In this document: one piece after another, positions 24,701 to 35,310 of the stretch
How positions within the stretch are numbered: the first letter of the stretch is position 1
How the letters are laid out: every line of letters begins with the position of its first letter
NCBI GenBank assembly: GCA_014529385.2
Contig: CM043959.1
Span: 49,423,122 to 49,483,121 of the forward strand
Direction: 5' to 3'
DNA from: Adiantum capillus-veneris
Taxonomy: Eukaryota; Streptophyta; Polypodiopsida; Polypodiales; Pteridaceae
Length of the DNA: 60,000 nt
Notes under the pieces: generated by a model
Seen by the model: the letters and a program-made list of their open reading frames with translations, nothing else
Databases searched by the model: none
Told to the model about the DNA's origin: nothing
Made by a program: the position numbers and the translations under genes

Positions 24701-24974
24701 ATGTTTCCATGAAACGGCTAAACATACTAGTACTAGGCTGTGGAGCTTTGGGAGGTGCATGGCCTTCTCTCTCAGTGTTTTGGGTAGGGTATGCTTCCAT
24801 GATTTTTGAGTCGGAGGAGGAATCACTAGCGGCTATTTTAGGGTCTTGGGTGGTGCTACCTTGTGTCCCCGCTGAGGGTCTAGATCCTATCGTGGATGGG
24901 TAATGGGTGTCCGTATGAACAGAGGCACTACCAATGTGATCGTGCTCTAACACTCGTCCAGAGCGTAGGTTCAT
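21717..24974 (-). CDS. Gypsy-2 gag polyprotein
   Basis: 1085 residues from an ATG, uninterrupted. Residues about 1-440 are low-complexity and Pro-rich, with many PSP/MPRPV stretches. The retrotransposon gag (capsid) domain is at about 480-650, with KFNGDEDARKHIEVFE, GKAGDWY and FISRLKHLN blocks. Then come nucleocapsid zinc knuckles CNACGRYGHQDKDC (about 709), CYECGGPHRAAEC (about 858) and CNRCGIDHLITQC (about 896), and a degenerate one near 680 with one Cys replaced. A basic KKKKTRRKRS patch follows near 985. The protein would form the virus-like particle and package element RNA. Gypsy-1 suggests the natural frame continues into protease. The frame ends here in VSKPSRRD after an apparent one-base shift. 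Confidence 0.9.
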   Translation of the reverse strand: MNLRSGRVLEHDHIGSASVHTDTHYPSTIGSRPSAGTQGSTTQDPKIAASDSSSDSKIMEAYPTQNTEREGHAPPKAPQPSTSMFSRFMETLGRATRSEPDANEAHEGGGEVDSPFTSHVDPTPPKSVHVDILPTSYQEGPVEVPPSEVPSRVPLVTSKTTGSNIASTSQETVNTSTLEGLFINDHWTYDLHTEVLTDLHSGHAYHVGWIEIVQSTSSATSIEDQQKMICNVIHGIIQSERQNRGVNILSTGPMRFLDTSKAQQPTLSQMETPLMSPMDPSYVISPGVSMQSERPSDNFSFPNLAQPAIKENPVLPPGISLTENVPMTSTVSVVPLPRVVVPNMGPRSYVPLAPYAHMAPTPPIVPLAYAPRVPLPSPYPSGPMPSYVPYPASSTHMPRPVPVPLPHMIPRVSPPALPPHIGDLAAFSQTIGRSIAENMRHASDREPRSKAVQIAKLTQKFNGDEDARKHIEVFEQVCDSLGERNELHKCNALSLTLSGKAGDWYRTLRVDEKTIYPTLRRLFLKEYIREGVLWGVASQLQKAERKEGESVRDFISRLKHLNSRCPVNERFNNNQLLDRFIRGLRNEGIYNGLVIRGITTWEDVTANAIQLEDNLMIAGMRVSTDTRSTSSQAIEYEPMTAKPIANEPKVFETFLTDLTKAIQESLKDNRPPQNSHMYPRREQQWCSIFLGPHSTSECPTFRVKLNGTCNACGRYGHQDKDCLMIKRIMANRPPVAWTDAPRAPVLMPAPPVEQLPQHMVPRSQNVVQATRLPPPVLGPQPPHPRVAPMNQVGCEPSNAYADGCEEEIDTSIAYGLDTFEECPIYYMEDCWGQVKPVYQAAALASRGQYINTQARRPPLQCYECGGPHRAAECPIRLQKNAAQMQMNQGSTSAMPILTCNRCGIDHLITQCPYNPNAPKITPLNLVEIASVTSPIPPVAPAYAITQSMLQGPGHILEERDTASVIQAKKKKTRRKRSQNTGNSKPSSKTNIGTGDDPVYMNDLEDDSDSIETMETRTNTTKGKTDKENRNMEPNENRIRENHKEPLKTPQVFPNPIQDPQDKPQGQKGKNRQKEDWDVSKPSRRD

Positions 24975-25971
24975 ATGACTTGATCCCCTAGAAGTGTCAA
25001 TGAGTGCCCGTGAAGGCTGCTCACCTAGTATTTTTGGGTGTTTTGCAACCCAAGTCTTTCCTTAATTTGACTTTTTGGTCCTTTTTTTCTGACCCAGCTA
25101 TAGAATAGAGCGTATGATAGCTCAAAACGAGCGTCTCGGTCAGAGGGTCGTGCCGTGCTTTACAGCCCTCCGTTTGGTCACTCTATGCTCTCGAAATCCC
25201 TAAAACTGTCAATTTCCAGTAGGGAACTAGGCCCAAACTAGAAAGTCTAAGGGTGCAAGTGGGAAGAGAAGGGAGGAGAGGGGAGGACTTGTCCCACATG
25301 CTCTCATTCTCTCTTGAGGGAGTAGGGTATATATATAAGAGTGAGTTTAGTATATATCGTAAGACTGAGGACTGAGGCCTGGGCCTGGGCTTGGGCTTGG
25401 GCTTGGGGAAATGATCCCGATCTACCTTTTATACATACCAACCCGTACGTTTTTATAACTCACGTTTTTTATTTTCGAAAATTTATCCTCCCACTCACTC
25501 GCGTTTTTATTTTTCGGATTTTTTTATTTTATTTTTTTTCGCGAAATGTTTTTTTTTTTTTGAGATATTATTTGGTACGCGTTTTTGTGCGCGTTGACCT
25601 CACCTACCTGTTTACTGTCCCACCTACCTACTGACCTGCTAATCAGTGGTTTGCCTAATTACTAACCTACTTAATTAACTAACTGTGCGCCTAACCAAAA
25701 AACACAGAAAACACAGAAAATGCAGAAATTGAAACTTGACAGAAATGTGCAGTGAAAACACAAAAAACGCAAAAAAACGCAAGAAATGCTAACTGTGTGA
25801 CTAATACTAAATGTGTGCAAACAGAAAAACAGAATTTTTCTAACTGTCTAACTAATACTAAATGTACGCAGCAGAAAAACAGAAAATGCTAACTTCCTCT
25901 CCCTCTTCTTTCCTACTGCAAACCACTCATACAAGAAGCACAAAGTGCCTCTTGGGCTTAGTGCAGGGCTA
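24975..25971 (-). other. Gypsy-2 untranslated leader
   Basis: No coding frame. It contains a GCCTGG/GCTTGG hexamer repeat (25376-25408) and a pair of 46-bp direct repeats (25788-25834 and 25839-25884, CTAATACTAAATGT core). The 25690-25890 stretch is A-rich on the plus strand, so the transcript would carry a U-rich segment. Confidence 0.6.
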
Positions 25972-25994
25972 TTCCCCGGCAGCGGCGCCAAAAA
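25972..25994 (-). other. Gypsy-2 primer-binding site
   Basis: On the minus strand, directly after the LTR end ...GCACA, the sequence is TTTTTGGCGCCGCTGCCGGGGAA. Its TGGCGCC start is complementary to a tRNA 3' CCA end, and a closely similar TGGCGCCGTTGCCGGGGA is well known from plant Athila/Tat-type gypsy elements. This fixes the orientation and the inner LTR edge. Confidence 0.8.
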
Positions 25995-26644
<650 letters not shown>

Positions 26645-27382
26645 GTTGCCAACCTTTTAAGGATGTTCCAAACTCCTCCACAACACAGCATTGTGTTTGC
26701 ATGGGATGCATCAGACCTATGGCTATGGCTAGCTGCTCTAACATATAGAGAGAAGATCAGCATGGAGATAAGAGCAAAGGAGCCATGGATAGACAAAAGG
26801 CTGATAGAATGCAAGAATGAAGACCTCATTCCCAATTTGGTACAATTTTTTACAAATAGTGCATCCTCTCTTTGGAGAAAGGTAAGTGGATTACGCTTGT
26901 ATTTAAGCCGCAAGGTAGGTGGCTTGCTATTAGCATCAGTAAAGGAAGTTGACATGTTTCAGCATACCCAAAAGAAGCATGATATGCTTGCAATTTTTTC
27001 TAATGGCAGTAAGCAGGACTCTGAAGACAACTTGAGCTCACCACACCAACAAGGCGGCCATATATGGTGGATTCTTGGTAGACTCTTGGGAATCATAATT
27101 TTCAGTTCTGTCTTTGCAGGAGCCAAGATGCTCATTTCCCCTCTCGCTACTGGTGGTTACAAATTTGATCCAATTTGGCATGCAAATTTTATTGTTCGGA
27201 CACTGCAAACAATGATCCTATTTTTCACTTGGGATCCAGGAGGACATTGGCACAAAGTTCTGGAAGCCATGGGCTTCCCCTTTAATCAACCGACACTATT
27301 CCAAGGAACAAGTTATCACTCCGACTGTTACAGATTAATGAATATCCCAGAAATCTCACCAATGGCCAAATGGAATGGCTAG
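26645..27382 (+). CDS. Unidentified ORF with one membrane segment, 5' end cut by Gypsy-2
   Basis: The frame is open directly from the Gypsy-2 LTR boundary at 26645. The first ATG is at 26663, giving 239 residues. I do not recognise the family. A hydrophobic segment IWWILGRLLGIIIFSSVF (residues about 134-151) could span a membrane. The C-terminal part is aromatic-rich (ILFFTWDPGGHW). The ORF ends about 80 bp before a polypurine tract and LTR, the position of env-like genes in some plant gypsy elements, but no sequence signature proves this. A GTAAGT near 26881 and a TTTGCAG near 27115 could also be splice sites, which would make it a captured gene piece. Confidence 0.35.
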   Translation, partial: VANLLRMFQTPPQHSIVFAWDASDLWLWLAALTYREKISMEIRAKEPWIDKRLIECKNEDLIPNLVQFFTNSASSLWRKVSGLRLYLSRKVGGLLLASVKEVDMFQHTQKKHDMLAIFSNGSKQDSEDNLSSPHQQGGHIWWILGRLLGIIIFSSVFAGAKMLISPLATGGYKFDPIWHANFIVRTLQTMILFFTWDPGGHWHKVLEAMGFPFNQPTLFQGTSYHSDCYRLMNIPEISPMAKWNG

Positions 27383-27460
27383 TTCAGAAAGCAACTCGAT
27401 ATCAAATCCTACAGCTAAGCGGAAGAAGAAACAGAGCTAGAGACATGAATGCCTCTAGCC

Positions 27461-27472
27461 AAAAGGGGAGGG
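27461..27472 (+). other. Polypurine tract
   Basis: AAAAGGGGAGGG just before the LTR start TGATGGGGGC, the expected site of plus-strand priming of a plus-oriented LTR element. Confidence 0.55.
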
Positions 27473-28290
27473 CTAATGATGGGGGCTTTTCACAAGCCAA
27501 GATTCCATACCCCCCTTCTCTCGTCCCCACCCCATGAAAACCCCCTCTTAGGGAGGGAGTGATAAAACGCATTGGAAAAAGTAAGAAAAAAATAAAGTAT
27601 GATTATGTAAATATATGAGAAAGGTAAAATAGGCCACCTCATGCCTGCGGGGCAGCCTATCCCCACCTTGCCTCCTTTTTCTTCATTGTTGCCCCGCCGT
27701 GCGTCCCTTTTCCTCTCCTCCACTCAAAAGGTCAAACCCTCTCTCTTTCCCTTGTCCTTTATCCTTTCTCTCTCCCTTGAAGCTACCCCACCCCCTGTCC
27801 TTACCAATAATGCACCCTAACTCACATGCCACCTCTCCTATCTTCCAAAACAGTATACCCCACCCCCCCTTTTCTCTCTCCTACACTCTCCCATGATCCA
27901 AATACCCCCCCCTCTCTCTAAAATTCAAAATCTCTCTTGTCTTGTAGCCAGATGGCCTCCCCCAAACTCACACACACTCAGTTTCACTGAAAAAAGTGCC
28001 CACAGACCCATCCCCACCCAGTGGTTACCTGATTTTCTTGTGTTCACACACATTTGCACCCAGATTCACCTCTGAACACACTCCTCTCTCTCCCCTCTTG
28101 TAATTACTTTATTCTCCATATCACCTCTCACTTTTTTTCATCAACCCATCTCTCTCTTAGTCTCTCTCTCATGAGACTGCTGTTCTGGCACATATACACA
28201 CAACCAGACAAGTGGGGCCCACAGTCACATGGCCTATGTAGATAATGATTTCTTCATTTCTAAATTCTAGAATTTCTCCCCCCTCCTCCC

Positions 28291-28300
28291 CTATATAAAG
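28291..28300 (+). promoter_or_regulatory. TATA box of the LTR
   Basis: CTATATAAAG followed by AGGGGTCACC and a CA-rich stretch. It lies about 315 bp upstream of the AATAAA. Confidence 0.5.
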
Positions 28301-28605
28301 AGGGGTCACCATCACACTAAACACACACACCATCACCAAAGAGTACACTATGCACTGTGTGTGCCTAGTTCACACACACACACACACCCACACCATCACC
28401 ATCACCGCAATCACCATGATCGTCTTGAGCATGACCTCTACACCCTTGGGCTATGGAAGATGAAGGGCAACTAAATGAAGGATTATGGCCATAACCCTCG
28501 TGCGAGTCTTCGCCATCAACTCCCACCTATCCGCCATGTGCTCTACCACTCTCTCCCTTCTCATTCCCCTACCCTATGCTCCCCATTTCATCGCCTTATT
28601 CTCTA

Positions 28606-28611
28606 AATAAA
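28606..28611 (+). terminator. Putative polyadenylation signal in the LTR
   Basis: AATAAA followed by GT-rich sequence (TTTTGTGAGTATGTTTTC), in the order expected of an R region. Confidence 0.35.
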
Positions 28612-28769
28612 GCTTGAGGTTTTGTGAGTATGTTTTCTTGCAATGTTTTGCCCATGTGAGGTGTGCGGAATCGCCACCTAGTCTTGTGTTTGGAGTGAGC
28701 TTGTGTATGTGTGAAGGGTGTGGGGATTCGCCATCCTTTTGTGGTGCCTAAGTACTAAGCCGCTATACC

Positions 28770-28773
<4 letters not shown>

Positions 28774-28841
<68 letters not shown>
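28774..28841. repeat. (CT)n microsatellite
   Basis: About 33 CT units within the LTR. Confidence 0.96.
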
Positions 28842-28843
<2 letters not shown>

Positions 28844-29066
28844 TGATCTCATTCCCTTTCCTCTTCATCATTGCTCCCAAGCATCCATCTCTCTTGGATG
28901 AAAACTTTGTTATGGTGGTGTGTTGTTTGCGTCCTAGCCGCTGAAGCTAGGTGGTGCCCCCTGTTTGCTTTACCATGACAGGCTCGAGGCGCACCATTCG
29001 GTCCCCGGTGTTTTAGAGGCCGTCGGGGGTTCGGGGTTCGCTTTGCTCCCGTCAGTGCCTTGCACA

Positions 29067-29559
29067 ATTTAAACTGGTAGCGATTCTGTGAGGTGATATT
29101 CCATATTTTGCCAGTTTTTTAAAACTGGTTGCCATTGCCCGTGATTCCAAATCATTGGGCAGTACCTTGGCACAAGGGAGAAGCCTTGCTTCATATAAAA
29201 TTGCCAAAGCACTTTTGATAGTAATTTCCAAGTAAAGTGTAAATAGGGAAAAACAAGAAAAAATTAGACTTGGCTAACCAGGTAGTTGTTGGTGCAACCA
29301 GTTATCCTGAAATTTGGAAGGAAAAACTCATGCCGAAACGGCTCATAGCTATATCTGCACAGACGCCCTCGTATATCCTATACACCCGTCTGGTACATAA
29401 TGAAATAACCTGCAAACACATTGCCTATTCCTTCCCAATTTTGTATGTTCCTAGCATATGCCAAACGAGCCAGCCTCAATGCAAGATGTATAAATTGAAG
29501 CTTTGCTTCATAGAATTATGTCTATCCTTATTGCCAACAAATGCTATTGACGAGAAATG
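29067..29559. other. Possible element leader, no gene
   Basis: Contains a TGGTAGCGATTCTG primer-site-like sequence at 29075 and otherwise no recognised structure. Confidence 0.4.
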
Positions 29560-30486
29560 TCATAGCAAAGAGACTCGACTTTGTCGATGATGCACAAAAA
29601 ATCGACCTTGTCTACTTGGAGATCTGCTGGAAAAACAGAATTATATGTGCAATAAACAAATACCAACCGCGTACCTCATGAAGTACACTTGCCGATGAAC
29701 TGGCCGTCGTAAGAATCGAATGAGTTGGTTTGATTTTGTGCTACCAAGGGCCTTGCCCAATTTGCAAGCAACTGGGAAGCTTGTGAGCAACTGCAATGCT
29801 CTAGTGGTGTTACACAAACCATACCCATGAGCATCGTTGACGAGCCTTGCTCTCACGTAATCCCATTGAATTGCTGACAAGTTGTGCTTCAAGTCAAGGC
29901 GATAGAGACTCAAGCCATGCGTGAGTCTAATCGCTATGTCAAAAATGTATGCCAGTAGCATCATAGTAAATGCATACATTCAACAAATACTTATCATTTG
30001 CATCATTTGTTTAATGCATGCCATGCTACATTGATTTTGGCCTGTACTAGTATGCCACAGATCTTGCCTGAACAGCTTGATATTTATTTGTGACAAATAT
30101 ACCTGGAAACTAGCTCCCCTTCTATCATAAGGAAGAGTCTCAAATCTTGATTTTAGCAAAAAAATTAAATTAAGATAAGACATTAATCTCAAACATTAAT
30201 CTCTAGGTCATGGTACTTACTGGCCATCGAAGACGTCTATATCAAAAACCTCCGTCAGATATGAAGCGATGGGCGTGAACCGTTGTTCAACCGGTCTTGC
30301 TAAGGGTAGTCGTAACGATGATCTACCATGATGGCTCTTAGCACTGGAATCTGAGACCTTACTATCGAGCTTGAGTGCTTCATGCCAAGCCCTATGGATT
30401 GCGATGTAATTGTCTTTACATGGCCGATGCATGCCACCTTGATGGTCATCATACCTACGTGAACTTGAATAGTTGGGTGCAACCAT
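29560..30486 (-). pseudogene. Unrecognised spliced gene or gene remnant on the minus strand
   Basis: A minus-strand ATG in good context (ACCATGGTT, 30486) opens an 88-codon frame (MVAPNYSSSRR...) ending at a GT donor at 30220 (GGCCA/GTAAGTACC). A second candidate exon runs from an AG acceptor at 29934-29935 to a donor at 29674 (ATGAG/GTACGC) and encodes a dense frame with LSLYRLDLKHNLSAIQWDY. A third follows the acceptor TTTTTCCAGCAG near 29629 and ends soon after. The phases of exons 1 and 2 do not join cleanly without a small extra exon, so the model is incomplete or the gene is dead. I could not identify the protein. Its position amid retroelements suggests a captured or stranded host gene fragment. 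Confidence 0.3.
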
Positions 30487-31016
30487 GGTTGCCGACCATC
30501 GAGCATTAGCGAGACAATCCCAAAAATGGCAAGAGTTTGGTATTATGCAATCCAAAATTTGCACTTGAATGCCCCAAGTGCTCCTGTGCCTTGGGAATTT
30601 ATGAAGAATTGTAGTAGCATTGCCGGTCAATCAAGAAGAGAGTGACGGGCTGAGCGTAGGCACCTTCCCTTAACCCTAATTTGTTCTTGGGCGGCCAAAG
30701 TGAAGAAACAAAAGAAAAATGTTAAAAAAAAATAAGCACGAGCTCCAGCAATGGCGGCAGCGAACGCAACAGAGTTGCTTCCTTGCACTCATCAGAGGCC
30801 GCTAGGGCGCATATTGGTGTGTCGGGCCTTGCATACCTCTACGATGCAAACCCGGCAAGCCAAAGATAGTGCGATTGCATTCGGGTCGATGCCACCCACT
30901 CCCCGGCTAAGCTCCTCTGCACACACCGTTCTCGATTCTGCCTCCCCACCTAGCAAGGGATTCTTCACACGAGAACCCGGCTTTGACCTCCTGTGTAGAG
31001 CAAATATAAACAATCA
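30487..31016. other. Unassigned sequence upstream of the chromovirus fragment
   Basis: GC-richer at 30750-31000, with an ATG-started frame (MAAANATELLPC...) that runs into the chromovirus sequence near 31010. It has no family match and is probably a chance frame at the junction. Confidence 0.35.
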
Positions 31017-31626
31017 AAAGGAATTAGAGTTATCCAATTTCCTCAAGGGGTTCCAAGAAGTTTTTATTGACGATATCCATTGTGAACTACCTCCCAAACA
31101 AGGTAATGATGACCATGCAATTTAAATACTTCGAGGAAGTTCACCACCTAATAAACCTCCTTATAGAGTTTCCCAAGCTCAAAAAGAGGAGATTATGCGG
31201 CAAGTGCATGAGTTAGTTGATAAATGCATGGTTAGGCCTAGCTCGTCTCCTTTTTGTTCACCAGTGTTATTAGTGCAAAAGAAAGACGGCACATATTGTA
31301 TGTGTGTCGACTATAGAGCACTAAATAGGATCACTATCAAGAATAGGTTTCCCGTTCCACGGGTAGAAGACCTATTTGATAAGCTACAAGGGTCAACCTA
31401 CTTCAGTAGAATTGACCTAAAAAGTGGCTACCATCAAATAAGGATAGTTGATCAAGACATTGTAAAAACCGCATTTCGCACTACATTTGGTCTTTACAAG
31501 TACATTATCATACCTTTTGGCTTGACCAATGCACCAGCCACATTTAACCGCTTGATGGAGAAGCTATTCAGGCCTCACCGAACCTTTACTGGAGTGTTCT
31601 TTGATGATATAAATCATCTATCCTAA
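31017..31626 (+). pseudogene. Chromovirus reverse transcriptase
   Basis: A linker piece to 31122 is followed after a stop by 143 open residues with VLLVQKKDGTY, CVDYRALNRIT, FSRIDLKSGYHQIR and FGLTNAPATF, the standard gypsy RT blocks. The catalytic box reads FFDDI where YxDD is usual. The frame stops at 31624, and palm/thumb similarity continues out of frame (HIISQDGIQMD, about 31740). Confidence 0.88.
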
Positions 31627-31889
31627 CTCATTAGGAACACAAGCAACCCTCCAGGCAATATTTTAAGATTTACAAAAGAATAAACTTTATATTTATCGAA
31701 AGAAAAGTAAATTTTTCTTACAAGAGATTCAATATTTAGGTCACATTATCTCTCAAGATGGCATCCAAATGGATCCATCAAGCTAGAGGTAATAAAAGGA
31801 TGGCCTAATCCAAGGAATCTGCATGAACTAAGAATCTTTATAGGTATGTGTGCATACTATAGACGCTTCATAGAAAAGTTCTCACAAAT

Positions 31890-32323
31890 CGCGGGACCAT
31901 TACATGACCTAACAAAGAAAAACGTTAGGTATACCGAATCTCTCAAAGCCATTTGAGGTCCAATGTGACGCTTGTGGTGATTTCCTTGGAGCTGTTTTGC
32001 TCCAAGAAGGACACGCCATAGCCTATAAAATTCAAAGGCTCGACCCTATTGAGCAAGCTCTAGGAATATAGGAGAAGGAACTCTTAGCAGTTCTACATGC
32101 TCTAGATTTGTGGAAGCACTATCTACTGGGGACTCCTTTCATTCTGCGAACGGATCACCAAAGCTTTAAGTACTTCATGACGTATACCAAGCTCTCTGAC
32201 AAACAAATGAGGTGGGGAAATTTCCTTTCGCAATTTCATTTTCATATTGCTCACATTTCTGGCAAGCATAATCAAGTAGCCGATGCACTCTCAAGAGGGC
32301 CGAGAGTGAATGGGTATCCATAG
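31890..32323 (+). pseudogene. Chromovirus RNase H
   Basis: Pieces resembling FEVQCDACGDFLGAVLLQ (about 31955) and, in the open part 32108-32323, FILRTDHQSFKY and SGKHNQVADALSR, the last catalytic Asp region. A short deletion near 31940 removes sequence between the RT thumb and the RNase H start, and stops intervene. Confidence 0.8.
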
Positions 32324-32346
32324 CAACTCACAATGATCTATTTTCT

Positions 32347-33234
32347 ATGATAGATGAGTACGCTATCGATCCCGATTTTAGAGATGTGATTTCAGCCCTT
32401 GCACTAGGGAAGGAGGAAGAACCATTTACCCTACAAGATGTTTATCTTCTCTATGGCAATAGACTATGCGTTACTAACTCACTACGTGAGAAAGTAATGT
32501 ATGAATCTCATGCTCCTCCTTATGCGGGGCATAGAGGGATTCAGTCTATCCTAAAAGGGATGTAAACATATTTCTATTGGCATGCCATGAAAAAAAACAT
32601 ACAAGATTATGTTTTAAAATGTGTGGTATGCCAAAAGATGAAGTTTGATAGAAGGAAGCAACCTGGATTGCTTCAACCTTTTCCAATCCCTAATCCACCA
32701 TGGGAGAGCATATCCATGGATTTTATCTTTGGATTGTCCAAGTCTATCCATGGGAATACAGGAATATGGACGATAGTAGACAGGTTTAGCAAACAAGCAC
32801 ATTTCATACCTGTCAATAAGACTATTAAAGCCCATCAAATGGCAACCCTCTTTATATCACAAATCTTCAAATATCATGGCTTGCCAATGTCTATAGTGTT
32901 GGATAGAGATCCTAGAATGACTAGTAATTTTTGGAAGGGTCTCTTTGAGAATTTAGGTACAAGGCTAAACTTCTCTTTGGCCTATCATCCCCAAACCGAT
33001 GGCCAAAGTGAAATAGCTAACCTAACAATTCTTGATCTACTAAAAGCTTATGTCATAGAAGTATATCAAAAGTCCCAATGGGAGAAGTACTTACCCTTAG
33101 TGGAGTATTCTTACAATAACATTGTACATACTTCCACAGGAAAAGCACCTTTTGAGGTGATAGAGGGAAGATCAAAAAGTCCAATGCTACTCAAGGTACA
33201 TGGGAAGATCTTCGTTGCAAATGAATATAGCTGA
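32347..33234 (+). pseudogene. Chromovirus integrase
   Basis: The zinc finger is split by a stop at 32563 (HAPPYAGHRG before, CVVCQKMK after). The core has SMDFIFGL for the first Asp, VLDRDPRMTSNFWK for the second (usually SDRD) and QTDGQSEIAN at the position of the catalytic Glu. The frame 32587-33234 is otherwise open for 215 residues and ends at a stop near 33232. Confidence 0.88.
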
Positions 33235-33801
33235 GACCTGCAACAATCTTTTCAAAAGATTAAGGATGCTATATCCATCTCACAGCAAAGGCAAAAGGCT
33301 CCTGCTGATAAGCACAAAAGAGTCCTAGACTTTAAACAAAATGATTGGGTCTTGCTCAAGTTTCCCAAGGCTCGATTAAGGCACACAACGGGCAAGAATC
33401 CTACAGGACACCAAAAGTACTATGCTAAGTTAGCAAAAAGGTACTATGGTCCCTTTCAAATTCTTAGGCCAATCAATGAGATGACCTATCAAATCAAGTT
33501 GCCCAACCATTGGCTCATGCACAATGCTTTCCACGTGAGCCTATTAAAGCCTTACAAAGGAGAGCCACCTCAAGAAGAAATCATTGAAGACCCACCGGAG
33601 ATCAAGGACCAAGAAGAGGTGTTGCAACCCGAGTACATTCTACGACATGAAGACAAGGTATTACGACGCGGTAAGACTATCCGACAATATCTTATCAAGT
33701 TTAAAAATTATCCTTCTGAAGATGCTAGATGGATGCAAGGCATACAATTAAAGGATAACCTAAACCTTGTCAATGCTTACAATGACTTTTGTAGACAGTG
33801 A
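33235..33801 (+). pseudogene. Chromovirus integrase C-terminus and chromodomain
   Basis: After a GPF block (YYGPFQILRPI) and HNAFHVSLLKPY, the C-terminal 50 residues (PEYILRHEDK ... YLIKFKNYPSEDARW) match the chromodomain found at the end of chromovirus integrases, which directs insertion to chromatin. The last codons lie at the insertion point of the next element (33790). Confidence 0.8.
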
Positions 33802-34296
33802 AGACAGTCTCAACATGCGGGAACTGTCTCCTAGAAGTCGAACAGTGGATCAGTCAGTAATTACCACGGCAGTTACCAAAGTAACCTCAAGAGGCTATGA
33901 ATAGGACCCATTACATTGTAATGGGCCTGATTGTATTTTGGGCTTCTTGTACTTTTGACTCCTTACTCCTAGTCTCTTGGTTTTAGTCTCCGAAGTTGTT
34001 CTTGAGTTACAATCTCTTCACTTGTAATTCTACTCTGTAATCAGTACTACAGTAGTCAATTGGGCTTCAGTCTATTATACCTTGTACTCGTTCTTCATAA
34101 ACTTTGAATGTAAACCTGAAACACTTTTCCAATCATTCAGTCTGTTTCTAGTCCCAATAGAGTATTTCAGTTCAGTTAACTATTCCAGTTCAGTTTCCAT
34201 ATTCCATTCCAATTTCACTGACTGAGCTGACGACTTTCAGTAGCTGTAAATTCTAACACTGGAATCAGTTATCTAAAGAGGTCAGGTCCAATTCCA
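33790..34296 (+). repeat. Gypsy-3 5' LTR
   Basis: 507 bp, TGTAGACAG...TCCA. It aligns along its whole length with 50927-51424, with scattered substitutions and a few small indels. Confidence 0.88.
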
Positions 34297-34316
34297 TTTT
34301 GGCGATCACGGTGGCT
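34297..34316 (+). other. Gypsy-3 primer-binding site
   Basis: TTTTGGCGATCACGGTGG after the LTR end. TGGCGATCACGG is complementary to a tRNA 3' end finishing in CCA. Confidence 0.6.
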
Positions 34317-34374
34317 AGAGCTGTTTGCTCATTGACTAAAACGCTTCTCCCAGTTTGAATTTTTAGCTGAAGTT

Positions 34375-34881
34375 ATGGCACCCAAAACCAGTCGTAAACC
34401 ATCCTACCGTGTTGACCCTATCCTTGAGGAGTCAGAACGAGATTCTGATCCTAAGGCTGAACTAAGGACTCATACTGAGGCTCCAGTGGAGCACAGTCAG
34501 GATGATGAGGCTAAGAACTCTCAGCACTCCAGTCAGTCCAGAAGAAGAAGGGCTGAGAGAGAAGAACGCAAGGCCAGGAGTTCTCGTACCACACATGGGG
34601 ATGAAGGAGCCAAAGGCAGTAAAGGTAGTCGCCACAGTTCCAATCGAAAAGCCAGGGAGGAGACAAAAACTGATACTGAAGAAGAAATTGATTGGGATGC
34701 ATACACAGATCATTACAAGAAATCTTCAAGAAGGAGTCAGGTTCCTATGGTGAGAAGAGGCAAAAACGATGATGATCGACATGATTACACCTCTTCATTG
34801 AAAATTTCTTTTCCAGTGTTCGAAGGTGGGAAGAAAGATGAGCCGGATGTTCATATCCAAGCCTTTGAAGATTATGCTGAG
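34375..34881 (+). CDS. Gypsy-3 gag, N-terminal part
   Basis: The ATG at 34375 opens a charged, Ser/Arg/Glu-rich segment (MAPKTSRKPSYRVDPILEE...) of about 165 residues reaching the start of the capsid domain (KISFPVFEGG, DVHIQAFEDYAEC). The frame is cut at 34881 by the copia insertion and resumes in the same frame after 40477. It is a mostly disordered basic region of the particle protein. Confidence 0.75.
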
Positions 34882-35298
34882 TGTTAAGTATGGAGCCTGA
34901 TTTACCCTTGTAATTTTATGTGGTAAAATCGCACATTTGTAAGGCCCCCATTATGAGGAGAAGCCATCGTGCGTGAAGGAAAATCACTCACCGAAAACCA
35001 AAATTTTCACGGACAAGAATCAGGGGCAACTTAAAAGGCCTCGGGGACGGAGGCCCCCGAGACTTTTTTTTTCGCCGGAATATTATGGCCGGACGGCGGC
35101 CGGAAAGTGGTCGAAAAACAACCGGTTGGTTGGCCGGTGGTCGAAAGTCAATGGCCGGTGGCCGGTGGCCGAATTCAAAAGCGGACTTGTCTTCTCAAGG
35201 GCGGCCACACATGGGCGGATTGGAGGGTCCGATTTGGACTTATTCGCACAAGGGCGGCTACACATGGCTGTCTCTCATAAGAGAGGGCAGCCCTTTTG

Positions 35299-35310
35299 GC
35301 CTATAAAAGG
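35299..35310 (+). promoter_or_regulatory. TATA box of the copia 5' LTR
   Basis: CCTATAAAAGGATG. The 3' LTR has the same CCTATAAAAGG near 40149. It is the probable promoter for the genomic transcript. Confidence 0.6.

Larger units (their letters stand above)
27477..29066 (+). mobile_element. LTR of a plus-strand retrotransposon (about 1.6 kb)
   Basis: Begins TGATGGGGGC after a polypurine tract and ends TGCACA. A TATA box (28291) and an AATAAA (28606) appear in promoter-then-polyadenylation order, as expected of U3-R-U5. A CT tract lies at 28774-28841. Immediately downstream, TGGTAGCGATTCTG (29075) could pair with a tRNA 3' end and looks like a primer-binding site. The paired LTR is not in the window, so the boundaries are inferred. 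Confidence 0.5.
31017..33789 (+). mobile_element. Chromovirus (Ty3/gypsy with chromodomain), decayed pol region, 5'-truncated
   Basis: Plus-strand order is protease-RT linker, RT, RNase H, integrase, chromodomain. The gag, protease and 5' LTR are missing. The body stops at 33789, where another retrotransposon (33790-51424) begins. Its 3' tail and LTR resume at 51425. Stops and frameshifts occur in every domain. Confidence 0.85.
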
